Source: Luteimonas rhizosphaericola (GTDB lineage Bacteria; Pseudomonadota; Gammaproteobacteria; Xanthomonadales; Xanthomonadaceae). Taken from it: DNA of 64,000 nucleotides. The notes under the pieces were generated by a model that saw only the letters and a list, made by a program, of their open reading frames with translations, was not told the DNA's origin and ran no database searches. Positions 56,031 to 63,820 of this stretch are shown one piece after another. Both the position numbers and the translations under genes were made by a program. Position 1 is the first letter of the stretch. Each line of letters opens with the position of its first letter. The DNA lies in the NCBI RefSeq assembly GCF_029888045.1, contig NZ_JARXRN010000016.1, positions 62,001 to 126,000 on the forward strand. Reading direction: 5' to 3'.

Positions 56031-57432
56031 TGCGGTACGCTCGCCCTCGTCCGACGCGAGCGCTCGCTTGGCGGCACCGGGGGATCAGGGGCAATGCCGT
56101 CACCGTGCAATACGGGACATGGCCAGGGACAGGGGAAATCGGATGAAGCGTTTATGGTTGGCAGCGCTGCTGCTGGTGCTTGCGTCGTCCGTCCACGCAG
56201 TGACGGTGGAGGGCCAGTACGTGCTCTCGCAAAACCGGACCGACATGGTGCACGACGCCCGTCGGGGCGTCATCTACATCGCGAACGGATCGCAGGTACG
56301 GCGCTACCAGATCTCCACCAGGACATTCCTCCCCGCGCTCACATTGAACGCGAATTCGCGTGCCATGGCGATCGACATCAGCGCCGACGGCTCGACGCTA
56401 GCCGTTGCGGACGACAGTTATTCGGGCGACAGCCCCTGGTCCGGATCTGGCAACGTCTGGATCTTTAAGATCAACCTCACCACGCTCGCCAAGACCCGCT
56501 GGCTCTTCCCGAAGGAGTACGGTGAAAGCGGCACCTACAGCGTGGCCTTTGCATCCGACAACTCGGTGCTCGTGACCTCGACGTTCTCCGGCTCCGGATG
56601 GATCCCGTTGCGCCGTCTTGCACCCGATGGCACTTACAGGCAACTCGCGGATGTCAGGCAGAACACCATGCTCCGCGCCAGTGGCGACCGCGATACGATC
56701 GCACTCGCCGAAGCCAATATATCCAGTGGGGACTGGGGTCTTTACGACGTGCCCACTGGCGAGCTGGTCTATGGGGGTGGAACCGGCCAGTTCAATTTCG
56801 AGATCGCGACCGACAGGCTTGGTGGCCAGTTCGCGATCCCCACGTACGGCGGCACTTACATCTACGATGCCGAGTACCGGTTAATCGCCCGGATTGGTGA
56901 AGACACCGGCGCACAATCCATCGGCGTCGCGTACCACCCCGTCGAGAACGAGATCTACCTGCCTTGGGCTGGGAGCGGCGAGGTCCGCGTTTACAGCTCC
57001 ACTACCCTGCGGCACCTGCGCAGCATCAACGTCGCAGGCGCGTTCGAATACACTGGCAACTGGGGATTCGTGTCCGGTCGGACGCGCATGTCGTCGGACG
57101 GCTCCCTGCTGATGGTGACGGTGCCCAACGGAATGCGCTTCCTGCGCATGTACACGCCCCTGACCGCGAAGAACGTACAGGTGCGGGTTGCCCCCGGAGT
57201 GGCCTCGGCGATCCAGCTTGCGGGTTCCATCGGCAACAAGGGACTGTTGCGCTACACCCTCCACCAGGGGCCAGGCAACGGAACAGCCAGGGTGTACGGT
57301 TCGCGCGTCAGCTATACGCCCAAGGCGGGGTTCACCGGAACCGACCGATTCGTCTACCGCGTGCATTACGGCGAGGCGACCACGACGGCCACGGTGGACA
57401 TCTTGGTCGAGTGAAGCGCCGCCACCGTCCCA
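56031..57432 (+). repeat. Tandem duplication, unit 2
   Basis: Second unit of the duplication. The leader block around 56083-56130 is nearly identical to 54515-54562, and the coding region is collinear except for small indels (for example where copy 1 has REGYEDGTSWGNYE, copy 2 has GGGTGQFNFE). Similarity ends about 18 bases beyond the stop. Confidence 0.85.
56143..57414 (+). CDS. Secreted beta-propeller-like protein with C-terminal cadherin-like domain, copy 2
   Basis: A 423-residue paralogue of the gene just upstream, with the same parts: signal peptide MKRLWLAALLLVLASSVHA, propeller body with RGVIYIANGSQVRRYQIS, MAIDISADGSTLAVADDSYS and RMSSDGSLLMVTVPNG, then the cadherin/Ig-like end (YTPKAGFTGTDRFVYRV). 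Differences cluster in the central loops, such as LVYGGGTGQFN, where the two copies may bind different partners. The last 100 residues are almost unchanged. AGGGGA lies upstream of the ATG. Because its leader is duplicated too, it can be transcribed independently. Confidence 0.86.
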   Translation: MKRLWLAALLLVLASSVHAVTVEGQYVLSQNRTDMVHDARRGVIYIANGSQVRRYQISTRTFLPALTLNANSRAMAIDISADGSTLAVADDSYSGDSPWSGSGNVWIFKINLTTLAKTRWLFPKEYGESGTYSVAFASDNSVLVTSTFSGSGWIPLRRLAPDGTYRQLADVRQNTMLRASGDRDTIALAEANISSGDWGLYDVPTGELVYGGGTGQFNFEIATDRLGGQFAIPTYGGTYIYDAEYRLIARIGEDTGAQSIGVAYHPVENEIYLPWAGSGEVRVYSSTTLRHLRSINVAGAFEYTGNWGFVSGRTRMSSDGSLLMVTVPNGMRFLRMYTPLTAKNVQVRVAPGVASAIQLAGSIGNKGLLRYTLHQGPGNGTARVYGSRVSYTPKAGFTGTDRFVYRVHYGEATTTATVDILVE

Positions 57433-57842
57433 TCTCGGTGCGTGACGGCCTGATTCCCAAAGGGTTGCCGCGCGGCGTCCGGTAGTCCAAAGCGCTGGTG
57501 CGTTTGCTGTCCAGCGCCATTTCCGGGTCCATAGGCGCCAGCACGGTGTCTCTATGCGGTCAGCTGCCCCGGCTCGCTCCGACCCTGGTGCACACGCCCG
57601 AAGAAGTCAATCGCACGTTGTGCACGGTGGCGGGGATCGCAGACCGAGGCGACCTTTATCGCCACCCATTGAAGCGCAGCCGGGGGCGGATCGTCGGACC
57701 GGAACGATGTGCCGGTCAAGGAATACCGCATCACGACTCGACGAGACTTGAGAAAGTCCAACCTGACCCCCTGTTTTCGCCAAGGGGTTGAATCCCTACC
57801 CCGGCTGCGGTTGGATGGCAGCGCCGTGATCCGGACCACCCC
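57415..57842. other. Intergenic region with a solitary transposase-end-like repeat
   Basis: 428 bases between the propeller gene and glutaminase. It holds the element at 57753-57773 described separately. Minus-strand frames here (57332-57544 and 57552-57728) give short protein-like stretches such as SALDYRTPRGNPLG, possibly the end of a lost gene, but nothing firm. Confidence 0.5.
57753..57773 (+). repeat. Solitary copy resembling the tyrosine-transposase end
   Basis: AAAGTCCAACCTGACCCC matches the end of the transposase element at 62588-63427 (AAAGTCCACTCTGACCCC in its left arm) at 16 of 18 positions. There is no transposase gene or opposite arm beside it, so it is a solo or decayed end. 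Confidence 0.6.
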
Positions 57843-59222
57843 ATGCGCTCTCCCGTACCCGACTACCTCGCCGACGTGCTCGATGCCGTGCGTTCGATCG
57901 ATGATGGCGCGCCCGCCGACTACATCGAAGTGCTGGCCAAGGCCGACACGTCGCGGCTCGCCGTGGCGCTCGCGACCGTCGATGGCGAAGTCTATGTAGC
58001 GGGCGACAGCGACGTGGCGTTCTCGATCCAGTCGATCTCCAAGCCGTTCGCCTATGCGGCCGCCATCGAGGACGTGGGCCTGGACGCGGTGCTGGCCCGG
58101 ATCGGCGTCGAACCGTCGGGCGATGCCTTCAACGAGCTCTCGCTGGACGATGGCACCCATCGGCCGATGAATCCGATGATCAACGCCGGCGCGCTCGCCA
58201 CGCATGCACTGGTCGCTGGCCCCGATGCCAGCGGACCGCAGCGCGTGGAACGCCTGCGCGCGCTGATGTCGGCGATGGCCGGTCGCGAACTCGGCTACGA
58301 CGAAGCCGTGTACGAGGCGGAACTGCGCGACGCGCACCGCAACCGCGGGCTGGCGCACATGCTGCGCGCCGGCGGCATCATCCACGCCGAGCCCGAGACC
58401 ATCGTCGATGGCTACGTGCGCCAGTGCGCCGTGAGCGTCACCGTGCGCGATCTCGCCCTGATGGCCGCCACCCTGGCCAATGCCGGCGTGCAGCCGCTCA
58501 CGGGCCGCCAGGTGATCAGTCGCACCGGCGTCCGCCAGGTGCTGTCGGTGATGACCACCTGCGGCATGTACGACGCCGCGGGCGACTGGGTCTCCAACGT
58601 CGGCATCCCGGCCAAGAGCGGCGTGGCCGGCGGCATCATCGGTGCCCTGCCCGGCCAGCTGGGGCTTGCCGTGTTCTCGCCGAAACTCGATGCGCACGGC
58701 AACAGCGCACGCGGCGTGGCCGTCTGCGAACGCCTCTCGCGCGACATGGGCCTGCACATGATGGATGTCAGCCAGATCGGCCGCGCGGTGGTGCGCAAGC
58801 TGGTGGTGACGCTGGCCGGCGGCAAGGGCCGCACGGGCGATGCCATCGTCCCGGTCTACGAACTGCGTGGCGCGGTGCGGTTCGGCGGCGCCGAACTGTT
58901 GACGCGCGCACTGGCGCACGACCTCGGCGATGCCAACGACGCCGGTGGCGGGCGCCATCGCGAAGCCACCGCGGTGATCGTCTCCCTGCTGCACACCCAT
59001 TCGCTCAACGATGTCGCCAGGCGGATGCTGCTGGAGAACCTGCGGCGCCTGCACGCAGCCCGCCGCATGGTGGTGCTGGTCGATCCCGACGGCGTGCTCG
59101 ACCTCGCGTCCCTCGACCACGCGCAGCGCCCACGCGTCGTTGCCACCGATGCCGAGGCGCAAGCCGTGGTCGGTGGCGATGCCTGCCGCATCGTCGCCAG
59201 TCAGGAAGACACGGGGCGATAA
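57843..59222 (+). CDS. glsA: Glutaminase A with C-terminal extension
   Basis: A 459-residue glutaminase, the serine-dependent enzyme that turns glutamine into glutamate and ammonia. The nucleophile motif is S64-I-S-K67 in SIQSISKPFAY; further family marks are PMNPMINAGALAT, GNRG-like HRNRGLAHML, QCAVSVTVRDLALMAATLAN, MTTCGMYDAAGDWVSNVGIPAKSGVAGGI and FSPKLDAHGNSARG. The classical domain ends near residue 310. The extra 150 residues (VYELRGAVRFGGAELLTRAL, later HEATAVIVSL-like and RRMVVLVDPDG) read as an alternating strand-helix domain, resembling a STAS-type fold. Bacterial glutaminases with such a tail exist but are a minority. Cytoplasmic. Confidence 0.9.
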   Translation: MRSPVPDYLADVLDAVRSIDDGAPADYIEVLAKADTSRLAVALATVDGEVYVAGDSDVAFSIQSISKPFAYAAAIEDVGLDAVLARIGVEPSGDAFNELSLDDGTHRPMNPMINAGALATHALVAGPDASGPQRVERLRALMSAMAGRELGYDEAVYEAELRDAHRNRGLAHMLRAGGIIHAEPETIVDGYVRQCAVSVTVRDLALMAATLANAGVQPLTGRQVISRTGVRQVLSVMTTCGMYDAAGDWVSNVGIPAKSGVAGGIIGALPGQLGLAVFSPKLDAHGNSARGVAVCERLSRDMGLHMMDVSQIGRAVVRKLVVTLAGGKGRTGDAIVPVYELRGAVRFGGAELLTRALAHDLGDANDAGGGRHREATAVIVSLLHTHSLNDVARRMLLENLRRLHAARRMVVLVDPDGVLDLASLDHAQRPRVVATDAEAQAVVGGDACRIVASQEDTGR

Positions 59223-59293
59223 GGCCACAGGCTCGGGTTGACCTGGGCCTCGGGCGTGCACAGCGCCGACGGCACACCGACCCTTCCAGTTCG

Positions 59294-59803
59294 CTATTCG
59301 GCCCCGGGGTCTCGTGCAGGCGTCTTCGTCTTGGCTGCAAGCACGGCGGCCTGCACCGCGCCTAGCGTTGTCTTGCCTGCCGGGAACTCGAACACCTTGC
59401 TCTCGACCAGGGTGTGGATGCGCTCGCCGTTGGTCAATGTGACCTGCAGGAACGCCAGATGATCCGTCCATGAGCGATAGCGGCGCACCATGAACACGCT
59501 GTGCCTGGAGCTGACCGAGCGAATGCGGGTCAAGGGAATCTGCCGGCGGCCTCCGACCCCGGACATCACCAGCTCATCGTCATGGATGAACGCAGGACCG
59601 GATTTGCTCACCCGAAGGTATTCGACAGCGAAGCGCCCCCACAGGATGAGAAGCACCGGCACGATCACCGCCATCTCGGCGCGCTTCATTTCGGGCCAAG
59701 CGAACAGCAGAAGAACACCGCTGGTCACGAAGATTGCGAGGGTAACGAATCGGTAGAAGTAGACGCTTTGGAATTCCATGAAAGTCAGAAATCGAGTGTC
59801 CAT
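59294..59803 (-). CDS. Small membrane protein with PH-like domain
   Basis: A 169-residue protein with two adjacent membrane helices (about 16-33 VTLAIFVTSGVLLLFAW and 44-60 AVIVPVLLILWGRFAV) followed by a beta-rich cytoplasmic domain of about 100 residues (RQIPLTRIRSVSSRHSVFM, then FLQVTLTNGERIHTLVES) that resembles a bacterial PH-like domain. GC content and codon use are lower than in the neighbours, which may mark a recently acquired gene. The function is unknown. It converges on the glutaminase with 71 bases between the stops. Confidence 0.7.
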   Translation of the reverse strand: MDTRFLTFMEFQSVYFYRFVTLAIFVTSGVLLLFAWPEMKRAEMAVIVPVLLILWGRFAVEYLRVSKSGPAFIHDDELVMSGVGGRRQIPLTRIRSVSSRHSVFMVRRYRSWTDHLAFLQVTLTNGERIHTLVESKVFEFPAGKTTLGAVQAAVLAAKTKTPARDPGAE

Positions 59804-60321
59804 GCGTGCGTGGTACCCGGTGATCGTGCCGAAGTGTGGATGACGTGGCTCAAGGGAAGTTGCCGATGCGCCGTGGGGTGTGCTGACGCGGGCAGGAAGC
59901 CTCCAGTTTGATCGTTGCCGCCCCTGGGTGAAATGGACCGGACGTCCTTCATACCTTGGATGGGCGTCACGGGGCGCTTGTGACAGGCCGGCTCACACCG
60001 CACCGCGGACATAGCTCCCGCAGTTCCCTGGCCGCCCTCTTCCCCTTCGGGTCGATACCCTGCTCTCCCGGGGCCTGCGCAACGTGGGCGTCACCCGTGG
60101 CGCCCCGCCTACCCGGGCCTCGTCCGCGAACTCGCGCGTGGCCACGGGCGTGGCATGCAGGTAGTGGTGCGCGGAAGGCCAGGCGAATCGCGCGGGCAGA
60201 ACTGCGACGAAGGCCGCCACGATCGTCGAGACGACGCGCGGCATCTCATCAGGCGTGGCACTGCGACGCTCGCGTGCGGGGCGTCGTCCCCGGGCAAGCG
60301 CCCGGGCTCGGCCAACCGCGG
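59804..60321. other. Intergenic region, no convincing gene
   Basis: 518 bases with two minus-strand open frames (59785-60012 and 59993-60244) whose sequences are Arg/Pro/Ser-rich and lack ribosome sites and family resemblance. A remnant gene is possible. No repeat or RNA was recognised. Confidence 0.4.
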
Positions 60322-62409
60322 TCAGGCCCGTTCGAAGTGGTAGATCTCCACGCTGGCCGCGGCGATGGACAACGCGCCGGCCGAGGCGTCGAATGCCGAC
60401 TCCGTCGCACCGACCTGCTCCGGCTGCCCGAGCGGGTTCTTCGCGTCCGGGCCGGGGCCGGTGAACTTCCAGCAGCGCCCCGCCGCCCTGGGCCGGAAGC
60501 CCTGCAGCGCGAGCGAGACGCTATGTGGCTCCTCGGTAGCGTTGACCACGGCCACCGCCAGGGTCCCGCCATCGGCCGTCAGCGCCGCGGACACGTCCAG
60601 TGGATACGTGTCGCCGCCGGTATTGACGCTGGGCTGGTCGCCGCCGACCGGGTACTTCGGCGCGGGCGTGGGCGAGTTGCCGTTGACCGCGACCGGCACG
60701 GTACCGAAGCGCGCCTGATAGAACTGGAACATCCGCCCCTTGATGCTGATCTGCGAGCGCGTGCGGTCGAAGTTCAACCACCCGGTAGCCATGGTAAAGC
60801 CGGCCATGGCGATGAAGTCGGTGTGGCGAAAGAACTCGTGGAACGCGGCGGCGATCGCCAGGGCGCCCTTGAGGTCGTCCTCGAAATGGAAGGCCCACTC
60901 GTCGAAGAACACCTTGACGCTGCCCTTCTCCAGCTCCGGGAAGTGCTGCTTGTACGCCTCCCAGGCGTCCACCATGGTCCGGATGCGGTCGGGCATCTGG
61001 TGCGCCCACTCGTTCAGCGTCTGGGTGACGTCCACCAGCTTGCCGGTGGCCAGGTCGAAGCGCTTGTTTGCCGGTGGATAGGCGTGGGTGCCCAGCGCGT
61101 CGAACCGGCCCCAGCTGTTCTTGAGCATGCCGTAGGCCCAGTCGCGCTCGGACCCGACGTGCACCTGCGGCTGGCCGGCGATGAAGATGCCTTGGCCGGT
61201 GGTCATCTCGTCGACGAAACCGCCGGGGGCCACGATGTAGATGTCCGGGTCCACCTTGCGCATCGCATCGACGAACAGGTTGTGCTTGACGGTGTACTGG
61301 TCGCGCGCCATGTGCCCGTACTGCCAGTGGCCGTACATCTCGTTGCCCACCGCCCAGTACTTGACGCCATAGGGCTTGCTGCGGCCGTTGGCCGCGCGCC
61401 GCGCGCCCCACTCGGTCTCGGCGCTGCCGTTGACGTATTCGAGCAGCTGGGCACCGGAGCGTGGATCGCCGAAGCCGGTGTTCACGCACCAGAACGGCTC
61501 GCATTCGATCAGCTCGCACAGCTGCAGCAGCTCGTCCACGCCCACGTCGTTGGGCTGCACCGCGCTCCAGACCGGGTCCATGATCGGCGGGCGCCGGTCG
61601 GGGTCGCCGATGCTGTCTTCCCAGTCGTGCGCGGAGATGAAGTTGCCGCCCGGCATCCGCAGGATGTGGCAGTCCATCTGCTTCATCAGCGCCACGGTGT
61701 CGGCGCGGAACCCGCGCACGTTGTCCGCCGGCATCAGCGACATCGCACCCACGCCGAAGCGGCCGCGGCCCTCGCCGACGATTTCCAGGCGGGCGTCGGT
61801 GGTGTCGATGCCCGGGTTGAAGCTGAAGCGCTGCGTGTCCCACGTCGACGACGCGCGCACCCGGGTCGAGAGCGCCTCGGCGCCATTGCCGGGAATCAGC
61901 CGGACGGTCACCGTCACGCCGGGATCCGCCCACAGGACAATGCGGCCGTCGTAGGCGGCGCCGGTTTTCAGGGCCAGGCCGTGCTGCACCATCCCCCGTT
62001 CTTCCGCACCATCGAGGGTGACGACGGGGCTGTGCTGGCCCACATAAGGGCGTTCGATATCGAGCGCGATCGCCGAGGCGGGCCCGATGGCCACCCACTT
62101 CTCCATGAAGCCCATCGCGCCGCGGCGATCGGCCGGCTTCTCGTCCCGCTGCGCCACGACGCCGTAATAGAACTTGCGGTCGTCGAGCGTTTCGCTCCAC
62201 AGGCTGTGGTTGATCAGGTTGCCGATGTGCTCGATGAAGCCGCCGTAGATCATCGGCGAAATCGGCGGACGCGTGGCCCCGGTATCGACCGTGGCCGTGA
62301 TGCCACCGGATGCCGCGAAGACCGGCGGAATCCACGTGGCCGCGCCCAGCGCCGCAGAGCCCAGCAGCAGGTTGCGCCGCATCAGGTCCACCTTGTGTTG
62401 CTGCTTCAT
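60322..62409 (-). CDS. Exported GH51 alpha-L-arabinofuranosidase-like glycosidase
   Basis: A 695-residue glycosidase of the GH51 type. A twin-arginine-like signal (MRRNLLLGSAALGAA, from residue 10, cleaved near FAA-SG) directs export. The N-terminal beta-sandwich (about 35-230) precedes the TIM barrel: RMPGGNFISAHDWEDSIGD, YWAVGNEMYGHWQYG with acid/base Glu357, and VFFDEWAFHFE with nucleophile Glu504. The C-terminal beta domain (about 590-695) ends in HSVSLALQGF. The order and motifs match arabinofuranosidases that release arabinose from plant polysaccharides. The start has GAGG about 10 bases ahead. No sugar transporter or regulator is adjacent. Confidence 0.92.
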   Translation of the reverse strand: MKQQHKVDLMRRNLLLGSAALGAATWIPPVFAASGGITATVDTGATRPPISPMIYGGFIEHIGNLINHSLWSETLDDRKFYYGVVAQRDEKPADRRGAMGFMEKWVAIGPASAIALDIERPYVGQHSPVVTLDGAEERGMVQHGLALKTGAAYDGRIVLWADPGVTVTVRLIPGNGAEALSTRVRASSTWDTQRFSFNPGIDTTDARLEIVGEGRGRFGVGAMSLMPADNVRGFRADTVALMKQMDCHILRMPGGNFISAHDWEDSIGDPDRRPPIMDPVWSAVQPNDVGVDELLQLCELIECEPFWCVNTGFGDPRSGAQLLEYVNGSAETEWGARRAANGRSKPYGVKYWAVGNEMYGHWQYGHMARDQYTVKHNLFVDAMRKVDPDIYIVAPGGFVDEMTTGQGIFIAGQPQVHVGSERDWAYGMLKNSWGRFDALGTHAYPPANKRFDLATGKLVDVTQTLNEWAHQMPDRIRTMVDAWEAYKQHFPELEKGSVKVFFDEWAFHFEDDLKGALAIAAAFHEFFRHTDFIAMAGFTMATGWLNFDRTRSQISIKGRMFQFYQARFGTVPVAVNGNSPTPAPKYPVGGDQPSVNTGGDTYPLDVSAALTADGGTLAVAVVNATEEPHSVSLALQGFRPRAAGRCWKFTGPGPDAKNPLGQPEQVGATESAFDASAGALSIAAASVEIYHFERA

Positions 62410-62587
62410 CCGTCTTCGTCCTCAGCATGGTTCGGGATTCTGCGTGCGCAGCGCCAGACCTGTGCCGTGCCCGTGACCAGGCGCACCGCCCCCCGCGCCG
62501 GCACAGCATAGCCGCGGCGCGCGGCCAAGCCCCGGCCACAGCGATGCGGATCGTGCGCGGAAGCATGCCAATCCGAACATGGCAGAA

Positions 62588-62610
62588 GAACCGGGGTCAG
62601 AGTGGACTTT
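62588..62610 (+). repeat. Left inverted end of the tyrosine-transposase element
   Basis: A 23-base arm that reads, on the opposite strand, AAAGTCCACTCTGACCCC plus GGTTC. It matches the right end (63405-63427) at 22 of 23 positions and lies 86 bases before the transposase start codon. Confidence 0.85.
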
Positions 62611-62695
62611 TCCGACATCCGCCCGCGACTCCATCCGACCCTGCGGATCCGATGCGACACGCACACTGGCCGTCCACCCTCGCAAGGACGCGACC

Positions 62696-63418
62696 ATGTC
62701 CCGTCAGCCCCGTATCGACCTTCCCGGCATCCCCCAGCACATCGTCCAGCGCGGCAACGACCGCCAGCCGTGCTTCTTCACCGACGTCGACTACATCCGC
62801 TACCTGCAGGACCTGCGCGACATCGCCCGGCGCGAACACTGCAGCATCCACGCCTATGTGCTGATGACCAACCACGTCCACCTCCTGCTGACCCCGATGG
62901 CGAGCGGCCACGTCGCGCGCCTGATGCAATCGCTCGGCCGCGGCTACGTGCGCCACGTCAACGATCGCTACCGTCGCACCGGCACGCTGTGGGAAGGGCG
63001 ATACAAGTCCTGCCCGGTGATGGACGACGACTACCTGCTGCGCTGCCAGCGCTACATCGAGCTCAACCCGCTACGTGCTCGCATGGTGGACGACCCCGCC
63101 CGCTACCGCTGGTCGAGCCACCGCGGCAACACCACGCCGCCCGCCGACCCGCTGATCACCCCGCATCGCGCCTGGCTCGACCTCGGCGCGGACATGCCCA
63201 CGCGCCATCGCGCGTGGCGCGCCCTGGTGAGGGACACCGTGGACCCGGGCGAAACCGACGACATCCGGCTGCATCTGCAGCGACAGCACCTCTACGGGCC
63301 GGATCGCTTCCGCAAGGCGATCGAGGCCCAGCTTGGCCGCGCAGTCGGGCCACGGAAGATCGGACGACCGTGGCGCGATCCGGTTGCGCTCGCAGAGAAG
63401 GGAGAAAGTCTACTCTGA
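62696..63418 (+). CDS. REP-associated tyrosine transposase (RAYT, Y1/IS200-like)
   Basis: A 240-residue HUH/Y1-type transposase of the RAYT family. LPGIPQHIVQRGNDRQPCFF is the typical RAYT start; the metal-binding HUH motif is MTNHVHLLLTP (His60, His62); the catalytic tyrosine is probably Tyr84 in GRGYVRHVNDRY; GTLWEGRYKSC and YIELNPLRARMVDDPARYRWSSH are family hallmarks. All active residues are intact, so it may be functional. The frame continues upstream through the left arm, but the ATG at 62696 starts the conserved sequence. Its TGA lies inside the right inverted arm. RAYTs are thought to maintain REP palindromes. Confidence 0.93.
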   Translation: MSRQPRIDLPGIPQHIVQRGNDRQPCFFTDVDYIRYLQDLRDIARREHCSIHAYVLMTNHVHLLLTPMASGHVARLMQSLGRGYVRHVNDRYRRTGTLWEGRYKSCPVMDDDYLLRCQRYIELNPLRARMVDDPARYRWSSHRGNTTPPADPLITPHRAWLDLGADMPTRHRAWRALVRDTVDPGETDDIRLHLQRQHLYGPDRFRKAIEAQLGRAVGPRKIGRPWRDPVALAEKGESLL

Positions 63419-63427
63419 CCCCGGTTC
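63405..63427 (+). repeat. Right inverted end of the tyrosine-transposase element
   Basis: AAAGTCTACTCTGACCCC plus GGTTC. It contains the transposase stop TGA (63416-63418) and, on the other strand, the last codons and TAG stop of the YciI-like gene. Confidence 0.85.
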
Positions 63428-63820
63428 GTTCCTCTTGAGGTACTCCTCCCAGGCAACGGGCGCCCATGGATGCAGCTCATGGACAAAGAGGCCTGTTTTC
63501 ACTGCCGGATCATCAGCGACGATCGCCTTCGCCTCAGCTTCGCTCGAGACCTCGAGAATCACCGCGCCCCCCGTGTCGTCGGTAAGGGGCCCGGCCTGTT
63601 TCATGAGGCCTTTGGCATACAGGCTGATCATGTACTTTCCGTGGTCGTTGAGCGGCAAGTCTGACAAGCCCTTGCCTTGAGGCCATGCCGGCCCCTGGCG
63701 ATAGATCACAAGGAATGTGATCTTCTCACTCGATGGCCGCTCCTCGTCGGCGATGACCAATTGTGGCGAGGCGAGAGCAAGCACCAGGACGCCGGCGAGG
63801 AATATCGAAGTACGCTTCAT
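63410..63820 (-). CDS. Exported YciI-like (YCII-related) protein
   Basis: A 136-residue protein with a signal peptide (MKRTSIFLAGVLVLALASPQ, cleaved near VIA-DE) and a YCII-type ferredoxin-like domain: TFLVIYRQGPAWPQG, MISLYAKGLMKQAGPLTDD and VSSEAEAKAIVADDPAVKTGLFVHELHPW. YCII proteins are small enzymes or binding proteins; periplasmic members are uncommon and uncharacterised. GGAG lies 8 bases before the ATG. The final residues, NEPGSE, and the stop are encoded by the transposase element's right arm, so insertion of the element has replaced the original 3' end. Confidence 0.85.
   Translation of the reverse strand: MKRTSIFLAGVLVLALASPQLVIADEERPSSEKITFLVIYRQGPAWPQGKGLSDLPLNDHGKYMISLYAKGLMKQAGPLTDDTGGAVILEVSSEAEAKAIVADDPAVKTGLFVHELHPWAPVAWEEYLKRNEPGSE

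Larger units (their letters stand above)
62588..63427 (+). mobile_element. REP-associated tyrosine transposase element with 23-bp inverted ends
   Basis: An 840-base unit: 23-bp inverted arms (one mismatch) enclosing a single-domain HUH transposase gene. No target duplication is evident, as expected for this class, which moves single-stranded DNA without staggered cuts. The right arm overlaps the ends of both the transposase and the neighbouring YciI-like gene. Confidence 0.82.

Noticed and set aside
57552..59471. A 639-codon minus-strand open frame opposite glutaminase
   Set aside because: His/Arg/Gly-rich antisense shadow; the glutaminase motifs are on the plus strand.
59993..60244. An 83-codon minus-strand frame before the GH51 gene
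   Set aside because: Pro/Arg-rich, no ribosome site, no recognised family.
59956..62511. An 851-codon plus-strand open frame
   Set aside because: It is antisense to the GH51 gene, which has a full set of catalytic motifs. No protein-like pattern appears in the plus-strand frame.
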